Source: Vitrella brassicaformis
Lineage: Eukaryota; Sar; Vitrellaceae
Reading direction: 5' to 3'
DNA length: 64,000 bases
Assembly: GCA_001179505.1 (NCBI GenBank)
Contig: CDMY01000831.1
Location: 189,004 to 253,003, forward strand
The stretch's first letter is position 1; every line of letters starts with the position of its first letter. A model generated the notes under the pieces. That model searched no databases, was not told the origin of the DNA, and worked only from the letters and a program-made list of their open reading frames with translations. Below are positions 34,183-46,500 of this stretch, in pieces. The position numbers and the translations under genes are program-made.

Positions 34183-35547
34183 CGTAGGTGGGCGAGAGAG
34201 GAAGGGACGGCCGTGAGGTGGGTGACATCTATGTGAGAATGGGGGAAGGAATTAGGCCGTGAATACGTGTCTTTGGGAGGGATGGAGGGCGGGAGGGTGG
34301 CTGGTTTCGCGTATTTGTGTGAGTGCCCCTGTTTGTTCTATCTATCGTTCCCTGTCTCTTTCCTTGTTTATTTGTCCATTAGTTATATTTGTGTCTGTCC
34401 GCCATCCCATGAATGCAGCCACAGCTGAACAGCCGCATTTCCATATCTGTTCGTTCGAGGCCTTAGTGTGTCGTGTCTGTTGTCTGTGTGTGCGCCTTCA
34501 CACGAACCTTCCCCTCCGGTGTTTGTAGTGCGTGATCGATTGCCTGCCTATGCAGTCAGTGTGTTCATCGGTCGGGTCGGGTGGCGGTGCGAGTGCGCCG
34601 TAGACACAGCGATTGGTTTGGAAGCTACGCCCCTGTATGTCAATCTGTCAACACATACATGCCATCCCTTCTCAGGTCCGGCATCGCATCGCCGGATCAT
34701 GTGGATCAGCAGCGACACACGTCCCACATACACCATACCATAAACGAATCCAGCCAGCCAACCGGTACCAACCATCCAGCCGTTTGTCAGTCGCCATGAA
34801 GCAAGCCACTAGTGCGCAGACAGAGTGGCTGGCCACCATTCACTCGACTGACTGACTGACTGGCTGACATAGATGGAGAAAAAGAGCGCAACAGCGCGAC
34901 GCTCACAAGATCGAAGCCCAGATCGACCGACACTCAAAGCGACACACCACAGCTGTGGAACTCCCCCTCGCTGCGATAACGTACGTCTATCTATGAAGAT
35001 CGGATCACCCCACCCCAAGGAAGGTCTGTGTCAGTCTTCCTCTGCGGGGCCTGTCTGTCTCACAGCCATCAGCGATAATCAATCGGCAAGACACTCATAA
35101 AAACGTCCTGAAGGTATCAGCCACTCACACACAGTCCCGCATCCATCCAGCCATCCACGACTACAGAACCATAGACACACTCACTCACATATCCCCTTCT
35201 CCCTCTCTCTTACTGTCTGTGGCGCTCACAAATCAATAATGCGCCACTGCGTACACATGAATGTACGACTGTACGCATCTGTGAATGCGATTGTACGAAT
35301 GCAGATATGGACGCGATCGGTCATGTCGGTCGGTCAGTCGGTGGATCAGGAGGTGCGCATGAGGTATCTGAGGCTGCCACGGTCAGGCGAAAACCCTCGG
35401 GCAAGGTTGCCTGAACGAACGAACGAACAAAGGAATGCAACGCGACACGACGTACACGTGCGACAAACAGAGGGCGTGTCTTCTCTATCAAGTCGCTACT
35501 CACTTGCAGTTCTGGTGGCATCTCCCTTTACACCCACTCGTAGACCG
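34183..35547. other. gene-free centre of the palindrome, left part
   Basis: 1.4 kb between gene C and the membrane-protein gene. Contents are TGTG- and TCTG-rich sequence, a GACTGACTGACTGGCTGAC run near 34848, and AACGAACGAACGAAC near 35417. No frame shows protein-like composition. I see no gene. Confidence 0.5.
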
Positions 35548-36937
35548 CTATTCCATGCGCCACGGGCACCCGTCTGAGCGCCGCCCCGCTGCAGAGACCT
35601 GAACACACACCACACACAGACATAGGACAGGACCGACACACATGGCATACACTCACACGTGTGGAAGTGTGCTGTGTGTGTGCCTACCGTCTGAGGTCCT
35701 CTTCGGCGATTGTGTAGTACTCGATGGCATCTGGATTGGCGTCAGCCGCAGGGCCCTTGAAGACGGCAATGGGCCGATCCATGTCGTCGGAGACGAACAG
35801 GTTGGCGCCCTCGGCTATCAACACCAACCTGACAAGGCAGGCAGGCAGACAGAGCGGATGTTGTGTGTTTGTGGACGCTATGCTGTGTGTGTGATGTGTT
35901 GACTTGTCGCCGCCGACAAAGTCGACTTCCACCACGGGGGTGCCGTCACTGTCGTTGGTGAAACGCCTGCACACACACCACACACAGATGACATGTGATG
36001 TGCTGTGTGTGTGTATGGGTCTGTCTGTGGCGTGGGTGTATGGTATGCGCCACATGCCCCCTTCACCTGATGCTCTGGACGAGGTAGACGTTCTCCTGTG
36101 TGCGGGTGTTGTTCTCAGGGTCGATGGGATATGTCCACCGCAGGTATATCGTCTCGATCTGCACACACACACACACACACACACACACGGCCACTGTCGG
36201 TCGGACAGAGTCCCGACAGAGAGGCACGACTGTCGTGTACCTTGTCGACGTTGGTGAGGTTTGCCTCGAGGAGGCCGAAGATGCCCGTGGTGTCGAGGTA
36301 CTCGGCTGTCTTGACCACACGCTGGTTGTCACCACGGAGGATCGCCAGCTGGTTACACACACACAGGCAGGCAGGCAGGCAGACACATGCCGTGCCCATA
36401 GGTGACAGGACAGCCCGGCCCCGTCGTGTGGTGTCCAGGAGACGACTCACTCAGTCACTCACCTTGTCAGGTTTGAAGGTGTAGCCCTCGTCGATGGCCT
36501 GCTGAATGCGCGAATACAGGTCTGCACACAGACAGACCAGACCGAGATGCACACTCGTCCAGTCCACCGACACCCTCACAGGCCATTCATACATACCAGG
36601 GCATTCGTCCTCGACGTCGACTTGCAGGCGGCGCAGACTGTCATGGGCAGGCTGCAGACAGAGGGAGGATAGGACATATGCACACGCGCGCAAACACACG
36701 AATGTTTCACTTAGATCTGAGGGTCATGAGAGATCTCTCACCCGGCCCCGCACCTGTGCATCGCTGATCTTCCTCTCAATGCGGTCCAGTTTCACCAGCA
36801 GGAACACCAGCAGCAGAGCTGACACATGGCACACAGCACAGCAACACACACAGAATGAATGCCAGCCCATTGATGCCATGCCATGGATAATCTCAGGCAC
36901 CTATTGGGACGACAGCGAATATTGTGCTGCGGTCCAT
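35548..36937 (-). CDS. single-pass membrane protein of unknown function
   Basis: Eight or so short exons. Exon 1 begins MDRSTIFAVVPIG and joins ALLLVFLLVKLDRIERKISD, giving an N-terminal signal anchor. Later exons encode AHDSLRRLQVDVEDECPG, YSRIQQAIDEGYTFKPDK, LAILRGDNQRVVKTAEYLD, TNVDKIETIYLRWTYPIDPE, NVYLVQSIRRFTNDSDGTP, VVEVDFVGGDK and LVLIAEGANLFVSDDMDRPI. The last exon reads SAAGRRSDGCPWRME. The total is roughly 250 residues. The C-terminal part looks like a compact beta-rich domain outside the membrane. I do not recognise the family. Introns contain a CA repeat (36161-36188) and CAGG repeats. It lies at the centre of the B-C/D-E palindrome and is divergent from the coiled-coil gene, 144 bases away. 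Confidence 0.7.
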
Positions 36938-37081
36938 GGCGGGCGGCTGTCGAGTCGACTTGTGTGTGGGGAATGACTGAAGGATAGACGGTTCTGCAAG
37001 GATAATCCTTCCCCACCAGCGAGCTTTTGACGGATCGCCTGAGATGACAAGATGGTCAAAAGAATAGAGTAAGGACAGGTG

Positions 37082-39231
37082 ATGCGTAGCGCGATGGAGC
37101 CTCCCTGCATCAATGACTCATCTCTCTTCAGCGGCCCTCTCACCTGGCACAATTTGCAGTCTGTCGTCCGCAGCTCCTTCCGCACTCTATACGATGGTAC
37201 GTACGTATGCCAGGCACCCAAAGGGCACCACAAAACACCAGTTCACATCAACTGCATGTCCGTGTCCCCTATCTGTGTGGCTGCAGCCGTTAAGGCTCAG
37301 AACGAGGCTCTGCGAGCACTGGAGCGCAAGATGGAGACCAAGGCCGACCAGAGCACCACCGAGGCGTCAGTCGCCTCACTGCAGACACAACTCAAGGGAA
37401 CGGCCAGCATCGATTTGGTCCGCACCGTCGACGCATTGGCGCAGCAGATGGGCGAGATGCGCGAGGCCATCGACCACAAGACGGCCGTGGGGGACGTCAA
37501 TCGCTCGCTGGATGAAGTTCTGGTCGAGGCCACCCGGCAGTGCGAGCGGCTCATCACTGAGAGGACCGACGGCCTCACGAGCACCGTAGCCGCATTGCAG
37601 GCGGCACAGCGGGACGACAGAGTCGCCATCAACGCACTCGAGAGCCGAGTGGCGGCACTCGAGGGCCAGCTGAGAAGCACTGATGGCGGTCAGCAGCCCA
37701 CCCAGTCGTCCCCTCCCGCCCCCTCGTCTGTGCAGCGCGACGCCATGATGGCGTCTGTGCGTGACCTAAAGGAGCAGGTCACCTCGGTCGGCCTGGCACT
37801 CGACGGCAAGGCATCCATCGGGGACCTCCGCCGCGTGGCGTCAGCAGTGGACAGACGGGCCACGAGCGAAGAGGTGGCGACCCTGCGGCGGGCGGTGGAG
37901 AGTCGCGCAGCGGCCACCGACGTAGCTCAGCTGACCAAGCGAGTGGAAGGGCACATGACGGAGAGCCAGGTGGACAGCATGGTGAGTCAGAAGGTCAAGA
38001 CTACCGTCGTCAAGCCCTTCAAGAGCCTGCAGGCCGTGCAGGAGGAGGTGCAGTCGCTCAGAGAGGGCGTGGCGGCGCACGAGCACAAGGTGGGTGGGCG
38101 GGTGGGGCGTGCAGAGGAGCGTGTGGACCGTCTGGAGCAGCATGTGGCCACTGTGGCGCGGCAGCGTCGCGAGGAGAGGGAGAGGGCCGATAGTGAGGTC
38201 AGGGAGCTGCGGGACGACGTGGTAGCGGTGGGAGAGGCGGTCAAGGGAGTCAAGGGGCGGGTGGGGGAGATGGACACCGCAGTCCAGACACAGCGCACAC
38301 ACATACAGGTAAGGTGCGCACACGGATTGGCAGGCAGGCAGGGAGGGAGGGAGGGGAAGAAGAGGACAGGCGCTGAGACCGTTTCGCATTGTCCTGTCCC
38401 TCGTGTGTGCGGATGCAGCGTGTATCCGAGTCGGTATCCTTGCGTCTAGATGACATGGAGCGGTCCCTCTCCTCCATCCCCTCTCTCGCACACTCAGCAC
38501 AGTCCCTGCAGACGAACCTCGAGCAGCTCAGCCACACCGTCAGCAGCCACCACGCATTTCACACACAGCAGCACGACACCATCCGTGAGCAGCTGCAGCA
38601 GACGGCCCACACGAGCGACCTCAAGGCCATGGCGGCCGAGCAGTCGCTCATCAACGACGCACTCTGTGCTGAGAACTCTTTGGGCCGGTGGCTATGGCGG
38701 TCGGGGCGGACGGAGAGCGGCCTGCTGACACTGTCACCAGGAGCACCACATCATGGTTCGGGGGAGAGTGGCGGGCCGCCTGTCGCCCTAACCTGCCATG
38801 AAGTGGAGGTCGTCAACACATGTAGAGATGAAGAGAGACACACAGACTCTCGTTGTCGATGTGAATTGATGATGTGTGTCATGTCCACAGGTCCGGACAA
38901 CCTCTTGTGGCAGTCCGGCAGCACCTTTGTGGTGGCCCGCGCCCCCGGGCTGTACGAGGCCACTTGTGGCGTGTTCGGGGGCGATGCGGCCAAGGTGGGC
39001 CTCATAGTCAACGATCGCAAGGTGGTCGAGACCAGCGGCAGACGCACTATCGACGGCGGCGCGTCGGCCAGCGCTGTTGGGGGCTGCACGATGATAGAGT
39101 ATGTGGTGCTGCCGGCCCAGGCGCGTGTGTCAGTGTGTGTGGCGGAGAGGGGTGGAGACAGGGCGAGGAGAGTGGGGGAGGGACAGACTGTCACCTCTTG
39201 CGAGGGGTTCCTGGGGCTGCGGAAGCTATGA
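37082..39231 (+). CDS. long coiled-coil protein with a C-terminal beta-sandwich-like (C1q-like) domain
   Basis: Three exons: 37082-37196, 37287-38308 and 38419-39231, all in phase, giving 649 residues. A short N-terminal segment (GPLTWHNLQSVVRSSFRTLY) leads into about 400 residues of heptad-rich sequence (VKAQNEALRALERKMETKAD, VAINALESRVAALEGQLRS, GRAEERVDRLEQHVATVARQ). The C-terminal ~120 residues form a separate domain: FVVARAPGLYEATCGVFGGD, AAKVGLIVNDRKVVET and VLPAQARVSVCVAERGGD. The phrase 'F.V..PGLYE..CGVF' and the strand pattern resemble C1q/TNF-like beta sandwiches; this is inference from shape. An alternative intron within 38812-38890 is possible, since that stretch is less protein-like. 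A coiled coil ending in a trimeric beta domain would form a rod. Function and location are unknown. A fragment of exon 2 occurs at 10858. Confidence 0.75.
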
Positions 39232-39869
39232 TGAATGGACTGTTCGAGTGTGGATAGATGCAACCATGTGTGAGTGCTCGGACGGACAGGAGTTGGTGTC
39301 CGTGTCCGTGTCCGTGTCCGTCTATGAAAGTTATTTGTAACCACGTGAACGCCACGCCCATGCAGACAGAGCCCACAAACAGACATACATCCAACATTTC
39401 TTTGTCCACGTGTCAGTCAGCCCACAGAGTAGCTTGACCCAGCAAGCGACAGCTACAGATCAGTAAACAATGTACGTACGACATGATAAATACAAACATA
39501 CATACATACATACTTGAGTACTAAGGTATGTGGCGGAGACCAATGAATGCACCAGCCAGCAGAGAGACACCTGCGGTTCTCAACCCGTGATGCACTTGTA
39601 TCTATCTCCCATCACGACACAAATGAATGACAGACAGACAGATCAGTAAGTAGATGACATGATCCACCCAGCTAAATTCTAATTGTTCGGACCGGCAGCA
39701 CAGAAGGGCCGGTCGTACACAAACAAATAGAGAGTGAGAACCTGTCTAGTCTCCCATACACACACACTGACACTCCTTTCTCCCTCGCAACGAGCAGACA
39801 GGCATGCACATGCCATGGATGGAACTAATTAACTGTCGACGCCTTCCCCTCCCTCCCTCCCTCCCTCCC
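39232..39869. other. gene-free stretch between convergent genes
   Basis: Holds GTGTCC repeats (about 39297-39320), a CATA tetranucleotide run (about 39497-39512) and a CCCT run (39847-39870) next to the gene D stop. I see no gene. Confidence 0.5.
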
Positions 39870-42800
39870 TCATTCGGGCTGCGATATGAAGGGATTTGAG
39901 ACCCACTGCAAGGCCTCCGCCATTGTCCCGGCGAAATCCACCGCCTTGCTACACTGCTCGCACCGATATTCCGGCTCGTCCAGCAGCTCCAGCTGCTCCG
40001 CACCCTCACCCTGCGCCAGCACCACGTTAGCCCGTTTCCTATCGGCGTTCTCGGCCCTCACCCGGCCGAGTCTCCGCTGCCAGGCCTGTTTGCGGTTGGC
40101 ATAGCAGGTGGTGCAGATGTGCATGTGTCTGCAGGGGATGTACATGACGGCCGCGGGGCCGTGCTCGCCGAAACAGACCAGACAGTCCACCATAGACGCA
40201 CTGCTGCTGGCAGCACCGGCGGCGGCAGGTGGGAGTGGGTGGAGTCCCTCATTGAAGCTGCTGGACGGCGGGCAGGCAGGAGACCTGACACAAGCACCAG
40301 CGAAACAGTCAATCCGTCATCTCCGTGACGCCTCGATCCTCACCTGTCGGGGAATGTCACTGGCCGCCGAACGCCGCCACCACCACAAGACGCAAACCTA
40401 AGTGAAGGAGACACGGCACAATGGTCGGCAATGAGATGGCCTCCCTCCCTGCCCAATGCTCTGTGTCCTCACCTGCCGCACTTGACGAGTGGCGGGGGGC
40501 CCCTGCGGGACGCACCATCATCAGCACGCACCGAACTTCCCGATGAGGGCCACTCATGGCTGAGGGCAGCACCACACGAGACCTCAGGAGGGCTGGGCGG
40601 AGGGGGCGGGGGCGGGGGAAGGGGCGGCCGATGAGCCGTCGAGCTGCTGATGTCCTCTGCTGACGGCAGCCAGGGAGTCGGAGGGGCCGCGCCCATCGAT
40701 GGCGGCGGTGGTGCGATGGTTGGCAGCCCCAGGCCCCTCCCGGCCGCCCGCCCCCTCTTTGGTATGCTGACGCTCATCGGCAGAGTGTCGCGCGGCGTCT
40801 GGTCGGCCGTCGATGTGGCAGTGCTGAGGTCTCCAGAGGGATGCCCCTCACTGTCTCTCGTCGGAGAGCTGCTGGGCGGCGTCATGGGATGGCCATTGCT
40901 GAAGTCGTTTGGCGCCTGTTGTGGGGGCGCCGCCAAATGAGATGAGCTCGGTAGACCAGCCTCCGGTCGCAAAGCTGACCCACCAGTTCTGCCTGGCCGC
41001 CCGCCTTTTCTGCCCTTCTTCTTTCGGTGTCCCTCTGTGGTCTGGGTCCACTGGCCGCCACTGTCTGCCATCGCCTCCACCTGATGCTGATCAGCCGATC
41101 CATCCCCAGACATGGTGGGTGGCTGGAGGTCACTGCTGCTAGTGGCCCTGGTGCTGGGTGTGGCAGTGGAGGCACTCTCACTGTCATCGTCAGCAGCAGC
41201 GGAGGATGGCTGAGCCGTCGGCCGGCGGGAAGCAGAAGCGTTGGGCTGCCTGGCATGGCCTCTCTGGCCCCTCCCCTGCCCTCTGCTCCTCTCTGCTTCC
41301 TCCTCAGCTATCAGCTGTGCCGCTGTGTCTTCGGCCTGACGCTGCTCACGGCTTTGGTTCCATCGGTCGATGTGGGGCTGGAGAAACCACCACAGCACGG
41401 AGGCGACAGCCACAAGAAGGATTCCGCCCCCAATCCACGGCGCCCAAGGTGAGGACAGCTGCAAAGGAAGAGTGGTCGGCCTTGTAACGGTGCCTTTTGG
41501 GCCCTGCGTACCGTTTCCCCGGTTGTTGTTCGCCGACGCAGGTCCGCCGCGTAGACGGACAGCGTATTCGTAACAGCCTGTGCGGCGCTGCTGGCAATGT
41601 TAGCATCAGGGCTCCTTGCAATGTATTCAATCGACTGCTGGCATCTCTGCAGTCACCAAAACAGACCGTGTGCGCCACGCAAGTGACTTAGTGAGTGCAC
41701 ATCGCATCCGACCATGCTGCCAACGATAGTCTTTGCGACTTCCTGCCCCAAAACGTCGCTGTCCCTGATCAATCAATGCACCACCAACAAACAGACAGGA
41801 TGCCTCACCCTTGTGTGGATGGCGTTCGTTGCGTACCTGAGTATCTCTTTGAAGGCCAGGAGCAATGTTGTGATAAGGCCCTCTTCAATGCGCTCGTGTA
41901 CAGGTAAGCCCCCCGATATCGGGGTCGAGATGAATGTACACGCCGCCTCGAGGCACCCGTTGTCGACGGCGTACCGACGCTGAACACACAGCAGTGCACA
42001 TCACAATGTACACCGCATGATTCCATTTATGGCATGGGCACATAGTCGAGAAGCGTACCTGTCCTTCGTCCCCCTCGAACAACAGAGAGCTGCACACTGC
42101 ATGCACTAAAGGCATGCAGTCGAGGCCTTTGAAAGCGTTGGGCAGGATGCGGTTTGTGACTATGGCCGTAGGACTGAGGCCAGACTTGCGCCCTACGATG
42201 TAGTCTGGAGTAAAGTCCGCACACAAACACGCACAGAAGTGAATGACAAACAGCGCCACCTACCTTCGCATATGCGCGTCACCGCCATCGTGAATAACAA
42301 GACGGCGGCGCGGTCCCGAGTCGAGTTGTCAGATGACAGAAGCAAGGCCGACAGCTTTTCCACACCCCCATGGTTGACAAGAGCATCAGCAAGACCTGGT
42401 GCTGTCACAGCACACGATCCGTCGGGCGATGTGTGGACCGGAATCCTGGCGAGCATCACCACTGCAGCATTCTTGACCGACGAGTGGCTGTGGTCCAGCA
42501 GCTGAAACAGGGGCAAAATGGTAGTAGCAGTCTCGGGCGGACCATAGATCCACGGCAAGTGCTTCAGGATGGCAGTCAGAGGCCTCACGATGTCCTCCAT
42601 GTCGCTGTCTGGCAGCTCTAAAGTGCGGCTGAGGGTATCGACAAGCGACGAATGGGTGCCACCTCTGACAAACAGTCTGAAACAGACAGACAGACAGACA
42701 GTCACACTCGTGCCAGCCGACCGGTGCCACCTCGACTCACCGAGCGAGGGCCTCAGCGGCCTCAGTGCCGGTCTCTGCCACCTGCTGCAAGACAGTCGCC

Positions 42801-43639
42801 GCCTCAACCTGCACTTCACGGTGGTCGAAGTCGCCGACGAGGCCAAGGATGGCCGGCCCAAACTGACCGACAATCTCGGCAGCAGCTTTCTCTGGGAATT
42901 TGCTCTTCTTGACCACGGAGGGGATCCCCCGCAGCGTCCGTAGCTGCTCGTGCCTCTCATCACTGTTCAGCTCATTTATCAGTTTCTCCGCCGCCCTGTC
43001 TTGGACGGCGTTATAACGATCCCCCAGCCGGGCAAGCGCAGCCTCGTGCGCCTCATCCCCTCGGGGAAGGTGATGCAGGACGGTGCTCAAAGGTTCCGCA
43101 ACGTCCATCATTCTGTCATCCGGCAAATCCGTTGCGTGAATGAGAGTCTCGATGACGGACGACCGAGCACCAACACTATACAGGACACCAGACACAGACA
43201 GCAACACACATGGGTCCTGCCTGTCAACCAACGGACAAGCATCCGACCTCTCACCCACTCACCGGGCGAGGGCGTCAGCAGCCTCAGTGCCGGTCTCTGC
43301 CATCATGGCCAGCAGAGCCGCCGCCTCAACTTGGACTGCAGGGTGTCCAAAGTCGCCGGCGAGGGCAAGGAGAGCCTGACCATAGAGACCAGCGTATCGT
43401 GCAGCATCCTCCTGCGGCCGTAAGCCCTCCCCGATGTCCTCAAAGAGGGACTGCAACACGTGGAGCTGCTTGAGGCTGTCGTTGCTCTCCAGCTCACGCA
43501 GCAGGGGCAACTGTCGGCCTTCGCACGTTTCCGCAGAGGAAGCGATGAGCACGGCGAGCACCAGAGAGGAGCCGCAACAGGAGAAGCCGAAGGGCATCGT
43601 ACATGTACCCGCTGTCACACAATTATTGTCGCTGACCAT
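39870..43639 (-). CDS. gene D: signal peptide, ARM/HEAT-like repeats, membrane segment and RING finger (putative membrane E3 ligase)
   Basis: ATG 43639 or, with a better-placed signal peptide, 43597 (MPFGFSCCGSSLVLAVLIAS). Helical repeats follow in three exons, two ending GTEAADALAR and GTEAAEALAR, with LSRTLELPDSDMEDIVRPL as in gene A. Later exons encode RYAVDNGCLEAACTF and the membrane segment (WIGGGILLVAVASVLWWFL), then AAQLIAEEEAERSRGQGRGQ. The linker is nearly identical to that of gene C (APPPPSMGAAPPTPWLPSAE and polyproline). Phase-2 splices join KCGR, FASCGGGGVRRPVTFPDR and SSFNEGLHPLP to the RING: CLVC, CRHMHICTTC, CEQC, which keeps all ligands. The gene lacks the long coiled-coil block of A, B and E. 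In one exon (about 41650-41500) an alternative frame looks more repeat-like, so that joint is uncertain. Confidence 0.78.
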
Positions 43640-43675
43640 TATTTCGCCACGTCAGGAAGGCTCTGTCTGTGCCAG
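43640..43675. promoter_or_regulatory. 36-base gap between two divergent start codons
   Basis: Gene D starts at 43639 on the minus strand and the next gene at 43676 on the plus strand. If both starts are right, their promoters or 5' untranslated regions must overlap. If gene D starts at 43597 the gap is 78 bases. Confidence 0.5.
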
Positions 43676-45741
43676 ATGTTCGTCGCTTCCGAGTCAAGGA
43701 CCGGCCTCCACCTGCTGACGCTGCTGTGTTGTCTCGTTGTCATCGGTCTGGTCCGATACGCTCTGTCTGCTGAAGGGAGGAAGGTGAGCCAGCGACAGAG
43801 GTATGTCTGTTGATTGATTGCATGTGAACCTAAACTATCTCTCTTGCTTGTTGTGTGTCTGCCTGTCTGTCTGCCTGGGCAGGTGTTGGTCAAGGTGCTG
43901 AAGTGGCTTGACGAACTGTGGCCTCGAGTGCTGGTTTTCTGTGGACTCGAGTGGATCCTCGGAGACCTCCTCACGCTCAAGACGCCTGAGGAAGCCAGCC
44001 AGACGGCCGCGCGGCTCAGAGAGGAGATCGACCACATCCAGGTGGAGCTTGGTGTCCCCCAGGTGGCTGTCGGTGCATCGTCCTGTCGGTATCGTCTGGG
44101 CAGCCGAGTGCTGATGGTGTCGGACGGCGAAGCCAGGAAGGGCAGGCACTTGTGGGTGAAGGCCTCGTGTCCAAGCTGGAGCCGACTGCGGGAGGGACGA
44201 GGGTGTTCATGCGGGAGGAGGGCGGCACAGAGGAGTTCAAGATAGTCGTGCCCAACGCAACATCACACTTCCACGAGCTTGCCAACGTCGAAGCAGTAAG
44301 CAGACACACACGAGCAAGCTGGCGGGCGGTTGGGATGTCCTCTTGACGAGGATCTTGTGCTGTTGGTTCGCAGGTGTGCGATGGCTTCAAATGGGTTGGC
44401 CGTAAGGTGGCCCAGCAGCAGAGCCTCGACGGACAGAAGGTACACACCTGCACAGCATCGATCGCTGACATGAATCCATCCTCCTCGACTCACGTGTCGC
44501 CTCTTTTTGGTTGCTTGCGCAGAGCGGCGAGCCCTTCTGTCTGTTCAACGCCATGGTCGATCGCCTCGGGCCTCATGAAGTGGCGGCTCTGTCGGGAGAC
44601 TTTACGGACCTTCTGGGCGTGGAGGTCTCCGCTCTCTTCGCTGCCTGCAAGACACTCGACTTGGCCACCAACATCACCAAACAGATAAAGAAACGCATCG
44701 ACCAGCTGCTGCGCGACCAACACATCGACGGATGGCTGACGTATGAGCACGATGACAACACCAACAACACCACCTGTGGTGGGTGTTGGTCAAGGGCGGG
44801 CAGTGGGCGGCGAATGAGCCCATTCTGCGCCTGGCCAGGAGCAGTGGCCTCCTGGCCTCCCTCCCACTCATCATCACATCGGCTGACGTGCGGCTGGCGA
44901 CGGCCGACAAGACCCTCTACCTCAGCCGCCCAGAGGCCATCCGCCAGTACAGCCTCTACAGCCACCAACTGGGCGACAGGATGCACCTGACGCGCAATGC
45001 CAACCGCCGGCAGGACGAGCTGGCCGGGTGGCAGGTGACGGTTCACACACAGCAGACGGTGCCGGCCAGGTATCGAGATCGATTCAATCCGGCCGACCCC
45101 CCGTGCCGACGTGAGAGAGGGGAGGGCAAAGCACCACAGGACAGGCCATTTGACATGGATGGATGGATGGTGTCTGCCGCTGTGTGTCTGTCTGTGCCTG
45201 CAGACCAGGATTTCGACTACGGCAGCTTCCGTGAGTCGGTCGTCGAGAGGTATGCAGCCACTCCTTAAACGGGAGAACACAACACAGCAATGTGTCGGGT
45301 GCTGTACGTTCCCTCCTGCTCTTTCAGGATGGCATGGCTGTCGTTGCCTCGAGTGTCGGGTCAGGACTGCTGTCCGTCCTCTGCTGAGTATCATCGCATC
45401 TGTGCCCTGATGGCCCAGCAGCCGCCCCTGTGGGACGGCTGCCGCACCATCGACTACGGCATCTACCGCACCTACCGACTCGTCATACTGTGTGGCGAGG
45501 AGGATGGCGACGACTTCGCGGCGTGCATCAAGATGGACAAGTTGAGTTACGGGTCGGCATCTATCTCCATCCACACCACCGAGGCGCCCCAGCAGGGCGT
45601 CAGTGGTCCTGCTGCCTTCCTCGGACAGTTCACATCGCCCACAACAAGATGGACGACGCTGTGCGGCTACTGCCGAACATCCGACAGAAGAGCCAACGCT
45701 CTGGTCCGTTGGACACACGAGGGGCGGGAGAATCCATGTAG
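43676..45741 (+). CDS. unrecognised membrane-anchored protein with possible frame breaks
   Basis: ATG 43676 begins MFVASESRTGLHLLTLLCCL and continues VVIGLVRYAL, a signal anchor. Next is an exon with VLVKVLKWLDELWPRVLVFC and EEIDHIQVELGVPQ. A 74- or 83-base intron then leads to LVGEGLVSKLEPTAGGTRVF and EEFKIVVPNATSHFHELANV. Later exons encode VCDGFKWVGRKVAQQQSLDG, LFNAMVDRLGPHEVAALSGD, FTDLLGVEVSALFAACKTLD, ILRLARSSGLLASLPLIITS, DKTLYLSRPEAIRQYSLYSH and GIYRTYRLVILCGEEDGDDF. Near 44770 the frame changes without a canonical intron, and again near 45600, where VHIAHNKMDDAVRLLPNIR lies in a third frame. Either I have missed introns or the gene carries frameshifts. I do not recognise the family. 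Confidence 0.55.
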
Positions 45742-46500
45742 TTTTTTCGGCTCATTGTATTGTGTGCTCTCTTTCCCTCTCTGTGTGATGGGTGTTGCTG
45801 TGTCAGGTATGTGAGCCGTGTGGCTCTGGTGGTGTGATTGACACGTGTGTGTTGAGGATGGGGGCGGCTGACATTAAGTGTCTGTCTTCCAGGGACAGAC
45901 AGATGGATGGATGGATGGTAGGCCCTTGCTGCGTTTGCTGCAGTATCACTGTTTACAGACACTCCGCTTACTGTAAAAGCCGATGTTCGTTAATTGGTGG
46001 GTTGGTGGTGTGTGTGGAGGGGGAAATCAGTGTGCGGTGCGCACGAACCATATGTATACACAATAATGGCTATGGCCTAGTCAACCACACACTAACACTA
46101 CACACACATCATGATGTACACACATACAGCTGGGGTCCATGTCGGTGTCCAGTGGTGGCGTGGCGTGCACATACGAATCAAGTGAGGGCAAGATCAAGCT
46201 CATGCATCTCTCTCTCATCTCGCCCTCTCCCATGTCACCTCTCTCACACTACACTCACACAGATGAGACACTATCTTCTATCTGTTTGGTTAGATAATCT
46301 CTGCACAGCCGCTGCACAGCAGCCGAACACGAGAACAGACCATCATGATGCAGCGTCATGAACTACACAAATGCACTGATCATCCCATCCTCACACACAC
46401 ACGCGCAGTCAGCATCGCCTCGAGTGAATGGGGCTGCATCTCTCCTCAGCCGACCCGACACACTAACATGAACCCGACAACTGTACACCCCACAAATCGT
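45742..46500. other. intergenic stretch, including the 3' flank of gene E
   Basis: 46330-46500 is the inverted counterpart of the gene B 3' flank. The rest contains GGAT repeats (about 45900-45917) and CA-rich runs (about 46085-46130). I see no gene. Confidence 0.5.
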
